Positions 45,795 to 53,800 of a DNA stretch of 64,000 nt are shown here, in pieces (the first letter of the stretch is position 1; each line of letters begins with the position of its first letter). Position numbers and translations under genes: made by a program. A model generated the notes under the pieces. That model was not told the DNA's origin. It saw only the letters and a program-made list of their open reading frames with translations, and did not search any database. This DNA is from DATLXU01 sp035575515. Lineage in GTDB: Bacteria; Acidobacteriota; Blastocatellia; UBA7656. The DNA is taken from NCBI GenBank assembly GCA_035575515.1, contig DATLXU010000062.1, positions 1-64,000 on the forward strand, read 5' to 3'.

Positions 45795-47282
45795 ATGAAA
45801 CGAAGTAGTTTGTTGTTCACTCTCATAATCTCTTTATTTCTGATTATCATTTCATCACCGGCGCGCGCACAATCGGAAGAAACACCCGCAGGCAAGATAA
45901 TCGAAAAGGTGATTTGCCGAAGCGATGCAAGCCAAAGCTACGCGCTCTATTTGCCGTCCGCGTATTCGCCTGCGAAGAAATGGCCGTTGATTATGGCCTT
46001 CGATCCTGCGGCTCGCGGGCGCGTTCCCGTTGAGAGATTCAAAGAAGCGGCAGAAAAGTATGGTTACATCATCATCGGCTCGAACAACTCGCGCAACGGC
46101 CCGCGCAATGAAGCCACAGCCGCGCTGCGTGCTATGTGGAACGATGCGACCACGCGGTATTCGATAGATGAAAAACGAATCTACGCCGCAGGCTTTTCGG
46201 GCGGCGCGCGAGTGGCTTGCGGCGTGGGCTATGCGCTCAAGGGACAGGTCGCGGGGGTGATTGCTTGCGGCGCGGGCTTCCCGCAGGAAATTGCGCCTTC
46301 AGAATCAACACCGTTCGTCTTCTTCGGCACGATTGGCACAGACGATTTCAACTACCCTGAATTGAAAGAGCTTGATCGCAAGCTTGGTGCTGCCGGCATG
46401 CCGCATCGCATCGAAGAATTCGACGGCGGGCACGACTGGGCTTCGAGCGAGTTGTGCGTGATGGCTATTGAGTGGATGGAGCTTCAGGCGATGCGCGCGG
46501 GCAGGCGCGCGCGCGATGAGAAGTTTATTGCTGGGCTTTTCAAAAACGAAATTGACAAAGCCCGCGCGCACGAAGCGGCAGGCAGGATTTATCAGGCATA
46601 CGTTTCTTATGATCTAATCAGCCGCGACTTCAAAGGATTGAAAGACGTGGCTGAATTTGAAGCGAAAGCCGCGCAGCTTAAAGAATCAAAGGAAACGCTC
46701 AAAGCTATTAAGCAAGAGAAAGAGCAAGAGGACGAGCAGAAGAGGCGAGCGAAAGAACCCTTCACGCTGCGCGCGCGAATCGAAGGGCCAAAGCGCGCGA
46801 CGCTTTCAGACGCGACTGACGACGCCGCGCCGCCCGATAGCAGCACATTGAGCGATGCGGTTGAAAATAGAATGCAGGCAATGTCTGAACTCAAACGGGC
46901 GATTGCTGATTTGAGAAAGAAAGCGGACGCGAAGGAGAGCAGCCCCGAACGCTCGGTTGCGCGCCGCGCGCTCAATCAATACCTCATCTGGTCGTATGAA
47001 AGGGCAATGTCGCTTGTTCGCGCCGGGAAGTACAGCGTGGCCATTGCGGTTCTTTCGATTGACGCGGAAACGATGCCAGACGACTGGCACGTGCTTTATC
47101 GGCTGGCAAGCGCATACTCATTGAGCGGAGATAAGAAGCGCGCGATTGATACTTTGAAGAAGGCTGTGCAGAAAGGCTTTGCTGATAGTGCACTGCTTGA
47201 AGGCGATAACGACTTCAATACTTTGCGCGATGAGCCTGCATTCAAAAAAATCATCGAGGAGCTTGGCAGGAAAACAGGTTGA
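45795..47282 (+). CDS. Secreted alpha/beta hydrolase with TPR-like tail
   Basis: A 495-residue exported protein with a signal peptide (1-25, ARAQ). The first 250 residues are an alpha/beta-hydrolase of the PHB-depolymerase/dienelactone-hydrolase kind, with nucleophile elbow GFSGG (Ser135) and a C-terminal His in DGGHDW. The second half is a charged coiled-coil-like helix (about 275-380) and two TPR-like repeats (about 405-480). The ATG at 45795 is used because the signal peptide begins there. Substrate is unknown: it may be an esterase or act on an envelope polymer. It is followed by a convergent zinc-ribbon gene. Confidence 0.8.
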   Translation: MKRSSLLFTLIISLFLIIISSPARAQSEETPAGKIIEKVICRSDASQSYALYLPSAYSPAKKWPLIMAFDPAARGRVPVERFKEAAEKYGYIIIGSNNSRNGPRNEATAALRAMWNDATTRYSIDEKRIYAAGFSGGARVACGVGYALKGQVAGVIACGAGFPQEIAPSESTPFVFFGTIGTDDFNYPELKELDRKLGAAGMPHRIEEFDGGHDWASSELCVMAIEWMELQAMRAGRRARDEKFIAGLFKNEIDKARAHEAAGRIYQAYVSYDLISRDFKGLKDVAEFEAKAAQLKESKETLKAIKQEKEQEDEQKRRAKEPFTLRARIEGPKRATLSDATDDAAPPDSSTLSDAVENRMQAMSELKRAIADLRKKADAKESSPERSVARRALNQYLIWSYERAMSLVRAGKYSVAIAVLSIDAETMPDDWHVLYRLASAYSLSGDKKRAIDTLKKAVQKGFADSALLEGDNDFNTLRDEPAFKKIIEELGRKTG

Positions 47283-47340
47283 TGCGCATTTGCGTTTAAG
47301 CAAAGCGCGTTCTGACAACTGAGCAGTAGTAATCCCGCCT

Positions 47341-47841
47341 TCATCTTTTAATCTTGATGCCGCCAAACACAGTCGTTGCGTCAATATGCAGACGGCGCGT
47401 GGCCTGAGCATAGCCGGGCGTGGTGTAGTCGTTTATGCTGAACAGTCCGTTGCCGAGACCTCTGCTGCGGACTCTTACGCCGCCGAATATAGTGACTCCC
47501 GTGATGCGAATGCCGACGTCATCCGGGACATAAACATCCGCGCCGCCGAAGATCGAAAACAGGTTGATGCGGGTTTCGCCCGGCGGAAGCTCCGTCGCCG
47601 TCAGGTCAATGGTGACGTGGCCGAAGACCGAGCCTGCGTTGTGGCCGTCGAGGTCGCGTCCCTCGTTCGTTACTGTGATTGAGTTGAATACTCCGACCGA
47701 AGTCCCAACGCCCTGCTTTGACGCCCGACTGCGACTCAACTCAGGATTCGATATGACTTTGGCGACGCGCGACAGATTAGCGCCGCACGACCGGCAGAAG
47801 CTGCCGCTTTCCGCTTGCGTCCCGCATCTCGGACAGTACAT
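47341..47841 (-). CDS. Zinc-ribbon/LiaF-like protein
   Basis: A 166-residue protein with an N-terminal zinc ribbon (MYCPRCG, CRSCG) and a C-terminal beta-solenoid resembling the LiaF/DUF2154 cell-wall-active domain (repeated VFNS..., SIFGGADVYVP, VTIFGGVRVRS, TTVFGGIKIKR). GGAGG lies 5 nt before the ATG at 47841. The ribbon is like that of the 1.8-2.8 kb paralogs, but the body differs. No membrane helix is evident. A sensor or scaffold role is possible. It is convergent with the hydrolase gene. Confidence 0.75.
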   Translation of the reverse strand: MYCPRCGTQAESGSFCRSCGANLSRVAKVISNPELSRSRASKQGVGTSVGVFNSITVTNEGRDLDGHNAGSVFGHVTIDLTATELPPGETRINLFSIFGGADVYVPDDVGIRITGVTIFGGVRVRSRGLGNGLFSINDYTTPGYAQATRRLHIDATTVFGGIKIKR

Positions 47842-48033
47842 TCCAGCCTCCGATTCGACACAGGCTATGCTACTAATATTGATTGCGGGTGACAAGCGAC
47901 AGTTGAAGCCCGCCGCGCTGATTGGTGAACAGATTTCCAGCTTTAGTGATGGCTACAGCGAACCCGGCGTCGAGGTTGACACCTTCGCAAAGCATCTGGT
48001 AATTTAATTTTTCCTTCAAATGAGGGATTTTAT

Positions 48034-48108
48034 TCCTGAGTAGCTCAATGGCAGAGCATCCGGCTGTTAACCGGAGGGTTGTAGGTTCGAGTCCTACCTC
48101 AGGAGCCA
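48034..48108 (+). tRNA. trnN: tRNA-Asn (anticodon GTT)
   Basis: A 75-nt cloverleaf with a perfect 7-bp acceptor stem (TCCTGAG/CTCAGGA), D-loop, an anticodon stem TCCGG/CCGGA with loop CTGTTAA (GTT at 48066-48068), a TTCGAGTCC T arm, discriminator G and an encoded CCA end. No other RNA gene is adjacent. Confidence 0.97.
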
Positions 48109-48115
48109 GTTTTTT

Positions 48116-48138
48116 AGAGCCGCCTTTCGGGTGGCTCT
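48116..48138 (+). terminator. Hairpin after tRNA-Asn
   Basis: A 9-bp stem (AGAGCCGCC/GGTGGCTCT with one G-U pair) follows the tRNA by 7 nt. It is preceded, not followed, by a T run on the plus strand, so it may be a processing or termination structure. Confidence 0.5.
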
Positions 48139-48144
48139 AATCAT

Positions 48145-48348
48145 TTATTCGCGTTCTTCATTGCGACCGCGCTGCCGTTTGCGCTTATTCTCTTCGCTCT
48201 TTTGCTCAGGAACTTTTGTCCGGCTCGGTTGCGGGCCGCCGCTCGATTTGTCGCCAAGGTCAGACCGGTTTTCAGAGACGTTCGCCACGTCGTAATCCCT
48301 TCTCGGAAAGCTCGACTCTTTCGTTATCTCCAAATCTCTTTTCGCCAT
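48145..48348 (-). CDS. Small charged protein (67 residues)
   Basis: A 67-residue, strongly charged product with no hydrophobic segment and a Lys/Arg/Glu-rich end; it looks intrinsically disordered. The start is well supported by GGGAGA about 8 nt before the ATG at 48348. It is transcribed towards tRNA-Asn. Such short hydrophilic proteins may be nucleic-acid or stress related, but I recognise no family. It is convergent with the tRNA hairpin and divergent from the BON lipoprotein gene. Confidence 0.6.
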   Translation of the reverse strand: MAKRDLEITKESSFPRRDYDVANVSENRSDLGDKSSGGPQPSRTKVPEQKSEENKRKRQRGRNEERE

Positions 48349-48637
48349 AACAGTTTCTCCCTGCAATTAAATCAAAGGCAATCACCGTGCCCCACTAGCG
48401 AACCTTCTTTGCCTGCGCGTCGCGCAGCAAGAAAAAGACATCCTCAAGCAAGCGCGACACACAGCGCGCGTTTGAACTGTTCGATGTGTCTGAAAAGCCA
48501 ACGATAACGCGAACATTTTCGGGCCTGCTTGCTGCGCTTCAGCGAGGCTGCGCCGCTGAACCGTTTACCAGGGACGGCACGGTCGTTGCAAAAATATGCA
48601 CGAACATTAGCCAATCAGTTCGCACGGAGGAATGATG

Positions 48638-49123
48638 ATGAGCAGAAACACTGTATTTATGTTTTTCGCAATCGCCGTTCTGTTTACGTTATTAGTCGGA
48701 TGCCAGAGCGCAGACAACACGAACACCAGCGCGAACAGAAATGCGAATGCAAACAGAGCGACGGCGACAGCCAACGCCAACAACACAGGCCCGACAATCG
48801 GCCTGTCGCGCGACGAGTTTGAGAAAAAGATTGACTACTACAAAGAAGAAGCGAAAAAAGCCGGGCGCGATTTTGGCGAGCGAGCCGAAGACCTCTGGCT
48901 ATGGACGAAGGTGCGCGCTCAACTCGGAACGGTCAACGACCTGAGAGACAGCACGATAAATGTTGACGTGAACAATGGCGTTGTGACGCTCGGCGGCACG
49001 GTTGCTGATGACTCTCAAAAGATTAAAGCGGTGCAGGCGGCCCGCAGCGTTGAAGGCGTGAAGGATGTCAGGGATGAGCTTCGCGTCGAGCCTGAAAGCG
49101 GCGCGAACAAGAAATCTTCCTGA
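48638..49123 (+). CDS. BON-domain lipoprotein
   Basis: A 161-residue lipoprotein: LLVGC places the lipidated Cys at residue 22. An Asn/Thr/Ala-rich linker (about 25-50) and a helical stretch lead to one BON domain (about 85-150, TINVDVNNGVVTLGGTVAD). BON proteins bind phospholipid or protect the envelope under osmotic stress (OsmY family). Of three successive ATGs at 48632-48640, the third is best spaced (7 nt) behind GGAGG. It is convergent with the malic enzyme gene. Confidence 0.88.
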   Translation: MSRNTVFMFFAIAVLFTLLVGCQSADNTNTSANRNANANRATATANANNTGPTIGLSRDEFEKKIDYYKEEAKKAGRDFGERAEDLWLWTKVRAQLGTVNDLRDSTINVDVNNGVVTLGGTVADDSQKIKAVQAARSVEGVKDVRDELRVEPESGANKKSS

Positions 49124-49147
49124 TGATTATTGATGTAGCAAGTGTGA

Positions 49148-49204
49148 AACGAGCGATGAAAAGTATCTCGGTGAAGAAAGCGCCGTTGAGCTTCATCGCT
49201 CGTT
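49148..49204. terminator. Long inverted repeat between convergent genes
   Basis: A perfect 13-bp inverted repeat: AACGAGCGATGAA at 49148-49160 and its complement at 49192-49204, with a 31-nt loop. The right arm ends inside the stop codon of the malic enzyme gene. It may form a bidirectional terminator; no U-tract is present. Confidence 0.4.
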
Positions 49205-50915
49205 AAACTATCCGCCTGTAGCGCACATATCGCGGCTGCCACATCTTCGCTTCAACTCGCTGCTCGATCTCTTCGGCAGAGAGCGGCGCGGCCAGTCCTG
49301 CGCGAACAGCTTTAGTTGCGACTGCAACAGCCACTCGGCGCGAAACCTCTCTGACGTTTTCTATCGAAGGAAACAATGGCGCGCACGGGTTCGTGAGCGC
49401 GGGCGACATATCGCTCAATGCATGAGCCGCCGCGACGAACATCTCATTCGTCACGCGCCGCGCTTTAGATGCAATCACACCAAGCCCGACGCCCGGAAAG
49501 ATATAAACGTTGTTGCACTGACCGATGGCGCATTCGCGCCCTTCGTAATGCGCGGGGGCAAACGGGCTGCCCGTTGCAATCAATGCTCGCCCTTCGGTCC
49601 AACGGATCAAATCTGAAGGCGCGGCTTCGCTCATCGAGGTCGGGTTTGAAAGCGGGAAAATTATTGGCCGCTCGACGTGGCGAGCCATCTCGCGCACGAT
49701 CTCTTGTGTGAACGCGCCCGCCTGCGCCGCCGCGCCGATCAAGATAGTCGGCTGCGCATTCTTAATAACGTCTTCAAGCGTGATCTTGTCTTGCGCGAGC
49801 CTCCAATCAGCCACGCGCTCGAACGGCTGCGCGTACATCTCATTGAAAGATTCGAGGTCCGTTCGCCGCGTGTGAAGCAATCCGCCGATGTCAACGAGCC
49901 ACAGCCGCGACTTCGCTTCCGCTTCCGAAAGCCCTTCGCTCATCATCGCCGCAACTATCTGATCGCTCACGCCCGTTGCAGCCGAGCCTGCGCCGAGTAT
50001 CGCAACGCGCTGATGACTTATCCGTGAGCCGGAAACTTTCACGGCTGCCAGCAATCCTGCGAGCGTAACCGCGCCCGTGCCTTGAATGTCGTCGTTGAAC
50101 GTGCAGAGCCGGTCGCGATACTTATCGAGCAGCCGTCGCGCTTGCCAGCGCGAAAAGTCTTCCCATTGAAGAAGCGCGTTCGGAAATCTTCGCATCACTC
50201 CTTCCACGAATCGCTCGATGAAATCGTCGTAGTCCGCGCCGCGCACGCGCTCGTGCCGCCAGCCTAGATAAAGCGGGTCTTTGAGTAAATCTTCGTTGTT
50301 CGTTCCAACATCGAGCAGCACAGGCAACGTCGCGGATGGGTGAATGCCCGCGCACAAAGTGTAGAGCGCGAGCTTGCCGACGGGAATCCCCATGCCGCCG
50401 ACGCCGAGATCGCCCAATCCTAAAATTCTTTCGCCGTCGGTCACGACAATAACTTCGACTTCTTCGTTCGGCGCATTGCCGAGAATGAAATCCATTTCGT
50501 CGCGATGCGGATAAGAGAGGTAAAGCCCGCGAGGCGCGCGATAGATATGGCTGTAGGTTTGGCTCGCGACGCCGACGACCGGCGTGTAGATGACGGGCAT
50601 CATCTCTGCGATGTGCTCGCCGACCAGCCGATAAAAGAGCGTTTCGTTGCGGTCTTGCAATGCAGTTAGAAAAACGTATCGCTCAAGGTCCGTCTCGTTC
50701 TTCCGATAGTTTTCGTAGTTGCGCGCGATCTGATTTTCGACGGTTGAAACGTGCGGCGGCAGCAGTCCGAGCAGATTGAACTCGCGCCGCTCTTCGTCGG
50801 AAAACGCGCTGCCTTTGTTGAGAAGCGGATAATCCAGGAGCATCTGACCGGCAAGCCACGTTTCTATAATCTCTTCGCCCGTCGCTTCATCGCGCACTCT
50901 GCGGAATAGAGCCAT
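49203..50915 (-). CDS. maeA: NAD(P)-dependent malic enzyme (malate dehydrogenase, decarboxylating)
   Basis: A 570-residue enzyme that converts malate to pyruvate with CO2 release. Family length is normal. The malate-binding region has MPVIYTPVVGVASQTYS, the catalytic stretch FNDDIQGTGAVTLAGLLAA carries the signature, and the NAD-binding Rossmann motif is ILGAGSAATGVSD. Start ATG at 50915 has AAGGAG 6 nt upstream. The gene is alone on its strand and divergent from an alpha/beta hydrolase gene; the 171-bp gap presumably holds both promoters. Cofactor preference (NAD or NADP) cannot be fixed by eye. Confidence 0.95.
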   Translation of the reverse strand: MALFRRVRDEATGEEIIETWLAGQMLLDYPLLNKGSAFSDEERREFNLLGLLPPHVSTVENQIARNYENYRKNETDLERYVFLTALQDRNETLFYRLVGEHIAEMMPVIYTPVVGVASQTYSHIYRAPRGLYLSYPHRDEMDFILGNAPNEEVEVIVVTDGERILGLGDLGVGGMGIPVGKLALYTLCAGIHPSATLPVLLDVGTNNEDLLKDPLYLGWRHERVRGADYDDFIERFVEGVMRRFPNALLQWEDFSRWQARRLLDKYRDRLCTFNDDIQGTGAVTLAGLLAAVKVSGSRISHQRVAILGAGSAATGVSDQIVAAMMSEGLSEAEAKSRLWLVDIGGLLHTRRTDLESFNEMYAQPFERVADWRLAQDKITLEDVIKNAQPTILIGAAAQAGAFTQEIVREMARHVERPIIFPLSNPTSMSEAAPSDLIRWTEGRALIATGSPFAPAHYEGRECAIGQCNNVYIFPGVGLGVIASKARRVTNEMFVAAAHALSDMSPALTNPCAPLFPSIENVREVSRRVAVAVATKAVRAGLAAPLSAEEIEQRVEAKMWQPRYVRYRRIV

Positions 50916-51015
50916 CGGTCACTCCTTATCGTCAAGCGTGTCCGCAGCATGATTTCAACAGCTTATGGCTGCGTGTCAACCTCTATTGCTGATTGTTGGT
51001 AAAGCAATACGGCTG

Positions 51016-51044
51016 TTGCTCGCGCTGCTTTATAAGTATAGAAT
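51016..51044 (+). promoter_or_regulatory. Candidate promoter of the hydrolase gene
   Basis: TTGCTC (51016-51021), a 17-bp spacer and TAGAAT (51039-51044) lie 42 bp before the ATG. The -10 matches five of six consensus bases; the -35 only half. Confidence 0.4.
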
Positions 51045-51086
51045 CTCGCCGATTCAACTTCGCTTCGCGCCTCGCAAGGAGATTTT

Positions 51087-52211
51087 ATGATGAAAAGAAT
51101 AACGATCATCGCGCTGCTCGTCGTTTCAACAATCGCCGCAAGCTACGCTCGTCAGACAACACCTGCAAAGCTGCAAACAAAAATCGAGACGGGCCAGATA
51201 AATGGTGCGCCGTTTTACATAGAAGTGCCCGACAACTGGAATCGCGGGCTTGTGATGTACTGTCACGGTTACGAAATGCCCGGCAACCCGCCCGTCAACT
51301 GGAACGACGAAGGACCGAAGAAACTCCGCGAGGTCTTTCTCTCGCGCGGGTTCGCCTTCGCGGCCTCAGCTTATCGCACGCAGGGCTGGGCCGTGAAAGA
51401 GGCGCTCGAAGATACGGAGGCGCTGCGCCGCTACTTCATAAAGAAGCACGGGCAGCCGCGCGAGACATTCATCACAGGCCATTCCATGGGCGGGCATCTG
51501 AGCATGGCGATCATCGAGAAGTATCCGAACTTTTATGACGGCGCGCTGCCGTTGTGCGGCCCGCTCGGCGCGGCGGTTGATTTCATGGAGCGCCGAGTCT
51601 TCGATATGCTCGTGACGTTCGAGTATTACTTTCCCGGAACTATTGGCTCGCCCGTTGATGTTGCGATGGATCGCGCGGCTATCTTTGCGAGCGCGGGAAA
51701 AGCTAAGGCCGCGATGGACGCCGCGCCGGAGAAGGCCGAGATGTTCGCGCGCCATTTCAACGTCTCTGTAAAAGAGCTTCCGCAGGTGCTCGGTTTCTTC
51801 AAGCTCATAATGGCAGAGATGAAGCAGCGCGCCGGAGGCAATCCATTCGATAATCGCAACACGATCTACAGCGGATTTGACGACGACGCAGCGGTCAATC
51901 GCGGCGTGAAGCGGTACGCTGCCGATCAGAAAGCGCGCGACTACCTGCGCCAGTATTACACGCCGACGGGCCGCATCACGGACCCTGTGCTTACGGTTCA
52001 CACAACTTACGATCAGCTCGTTCCAGCAAGCGACGTGAATAATTATGACTCGCTCACGGCCATTGCAGGCGCACAGGATTTATTCGTCGAGAGATTCGTC
52101 GTCGCGAGCGGGCACTGCAACATCGCTTCTGAAAAGATCGCAGCGGCATTTGACGCTCTGCTCGCGTGGGTTCACGAGCATAAACGTCCCGCTTCGGGCG
52201 AGATTCCGTAA
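51087..52211 (+). CDS. Secreted alpha/beta hydrolase
   Basis: A 374-residue exported hydrolase: signal peptide (about 1-21), an oxyanion-hole region (MYCHGYEMPG), nucleophile elbow GHSMGG near residues 131-136 and a likely catalytic His in SGHCNIA near 345. The lid or helical insertion (about 165-265) is large. The RBS is good (AAGGAG, 6 nt before ATG). It is a stand-alone gene facing away from maeA. It may be an esterase or lipase-like enzyme; the substrate is unknown. Confidence 0.85.
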   Translation: MMKRITIIALLVVSTIAASYARQTTPAKLQTKIETGQINGAPFYIEVPDNWNRGLVMYCHGYEMPGNPPVNWNDEGPKKLREVFLSRGFAFAASAYRTQGWAVKEALEDTEALRRYFIKKHGQPRETFITGHSMGGHLSMAIIEKYPNFYDGALPLCGPLGAAVDFMERRVFDMLVTFEYYFPGTIGSPVDVAMDRAAIFASAGKAKAAMDAAPEKAEMFARHFNVSVKELPQVLGFFKLIMAEMKQRAGGNPFDNRNTIYSGFDDDAAVNRGVKRYAADQKARDYLRQYYTPTGRITDPVLTVHTTYDQLVPASDVNNYDSLTAIAGAQDLFVERFVVASGHCNIASEKIAAAFDALLAWVHEHKRPASGEIP

Positions 52212-52728
52212 AGTCGGCTCGTTATGACAACTGTCACCGCGACCAATGACAGGCGGCAGGGCAAGGCTGAGATAATTCCGGCAGCCCGGCGCGTGTGGAA
52301 ATTTCTTGCGGCCGCATTATTTCATACGTTGATTCCGTCCTAATAGATAAACACACCGCTCTCTGGCACCTCTCTAAGGGATCGGACCCCGCTTTAATCG
52401 CTCGCCACAACCGAATAGCTGGTAAAGGAGCTATGCCCATTAAACAGCTCCAGAGTCTTAAATAAACCGGACGGCGAGCTTCGCCTCTTGAGCGCGCGTT
52501 TAGCGCCTGAATGAAAAGAGGAATGCATATATGAAAAGCGCAGGACATCGAGCGCGGAAAGTTATGCAGACGTTTCAAGCAATAGCTTGGGCAGCAGCAC
52601 GTATTGAACGAAGCGAAGCTTGAGAATGCGTTTGATGAAAACCGCTGCAACTGAGTGCTCAGTTGCAGCGGTCCACGGCGGTGCTAGCAGACCCGTGATA
52701 ACCGTTCTTAAGAAAATAGGAGGCGCGT
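52212..52728. other. 517-bp intergenic region with a perfect hairpin
   Basis: No well-supported gene. A possible 30-codon frame (52531-52623) starts behind AGAGG but its product is unrecognisable. The notable feature is a 14-bp perfect inverted repeat at 52642-52671. It lies shortly before the ribosome binding site of the chimeric pseudogene. Confidence 0.5.
52642..52671 (+). repeat. Perfect 14-bp inverted repeat
   Basis: CCGCTGCAACTGAG (52642-52655) and its exact complement (52658-52671) are separated by 2 nt and form a near-perfect hairpin. It is 57 bp upstream of the start of the chimeric ORF. A terminator lacks the U-tract; an attenuator, an operator or an insertion-related end are alternatives. 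Confidence 0.55.
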
Positions 52729-53712
52729 ATGGGCAAAATGGCAAGGTGCTTCGTGTTTGGCATCGTTGCATTATTCATGTCAGTCGCTCTAGCTCTCTTG
52801 GAAGCGCAAAGAAAGAGCGGCTCGCCAAAGCAGGAAGCGGCGGGGCATGCTCCTGAACAGCAAGAGGCAACATCTGTCATACGCATCAATCCGAACCTGC
52901 CTCCATTCGTGTTTCGACTGGTTCCCGATCCCGCCGCGAGCGCAAACGATCATATGCCGCATCACGTCGGCAGAATAGAAGTGTCAAAGACAGGCTCTAC
53001 GGGGCCGCTTCAAGTAATAATCATGAACCAAGCAAGAACTCCAGCAAAGAAATCTGCAAGGGAATTTGCTCGACAGGCTCGACTCATTCTTGCAGTTGTC
53101 TGCTCAATCGCTCTCTTATACTGGAACCTGCCCGGCACAGTCCGAGCCGACGACGGCAACCTCGATCCGTCTTTCGGCTACTCGCAAAACGGGCGGGTGA
53201 ACATAGACTTCGCCGGCGGGGATGACGTCGCATACGCGATTGTCTTGCAGTCCGACGATAAGATACTGGCAGGCGGCTATGCCTGCAGCAGCGAAGGCTA
53301 CAGCGACTTCGGGCTTGCTCGCTTCACTCCTAACGGCACGCTCGATCCGTCATTCGGAACGGAGGGTCGAATCACCACCAATTTCCTCGACGACCCGGAC
53401 TGCGTGTTTGGCCTGGCGCTCTAGCCCGATGGCAAGGTCGTCGCTGCAGGTTATGCCACGAGCCAATCGGGGAAAGATTTTGCGGTGGCTAGATACCACA
53501 GCGATGGCAGACTTGATACAGCGTTCGGCTCGAATGGCAAGGTTAATACCGATTTCTTCGGGCGCGACGATTTGGGTCTGGACGTAGCCATCACGCCGAG
53601 TGGGAGAATCCTTGCGGCTGGCTTCGCAACGACGAGCGAAAACCAGGTCTTCGCCGTCGTGTGTTACCACGCCTTCGCCGTGAGCCCTCAGATTACTGGC
53701 ATCCTGGAATGA
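52729..53712 (+). pseudogene. Chimeric delta-60-repeat pseudogene with in-frame amber stop
   Basis: The reading frame begins with one signal peptide (about 1-27), a short domain with FVFRLVPDP, then a second, signal-peptide-like segment starting at Met99 (53023). This suggests two genes fused by deletion. From 53149 it runs into delta-60/beta-propeller-like repeats (DGNLDPSFG, LDPSFGTEGRITTNF), but a TAG codon at 53422-53424 interrupts it. The same frame then continues to 53712 with two more repeats (RLDTAFGSNGKVNTDF, FAVVCYHAF). The residue at the stop would be Gln in intact relatives (the repeat reads LALxPDGKVVAAGY). The last repeat ends abruptly. Expression of a full product is unlikely. 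Confidence 0.75.
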
Positions 53713-53800
53713 CTAAACCGGAATGCGGGAGAATGGTAAAGAGGGACGTGGACGGCTCCGCGATTCATGCGATTGGCGCAGCCTGAGCAGCGCGGGCGAA

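Noticed and set aside
47867..48007. A 46-codon frame divergent from the zinc-ribbon/LiaF gene
   Set aside because: No start signal and no recognisable sequence. It is probably chance.
52531..52623. A 30-codon frame behind AGAGG in the 52-kb gap
   Set aside because: The product lacks any feature. A single weak box is not enough.
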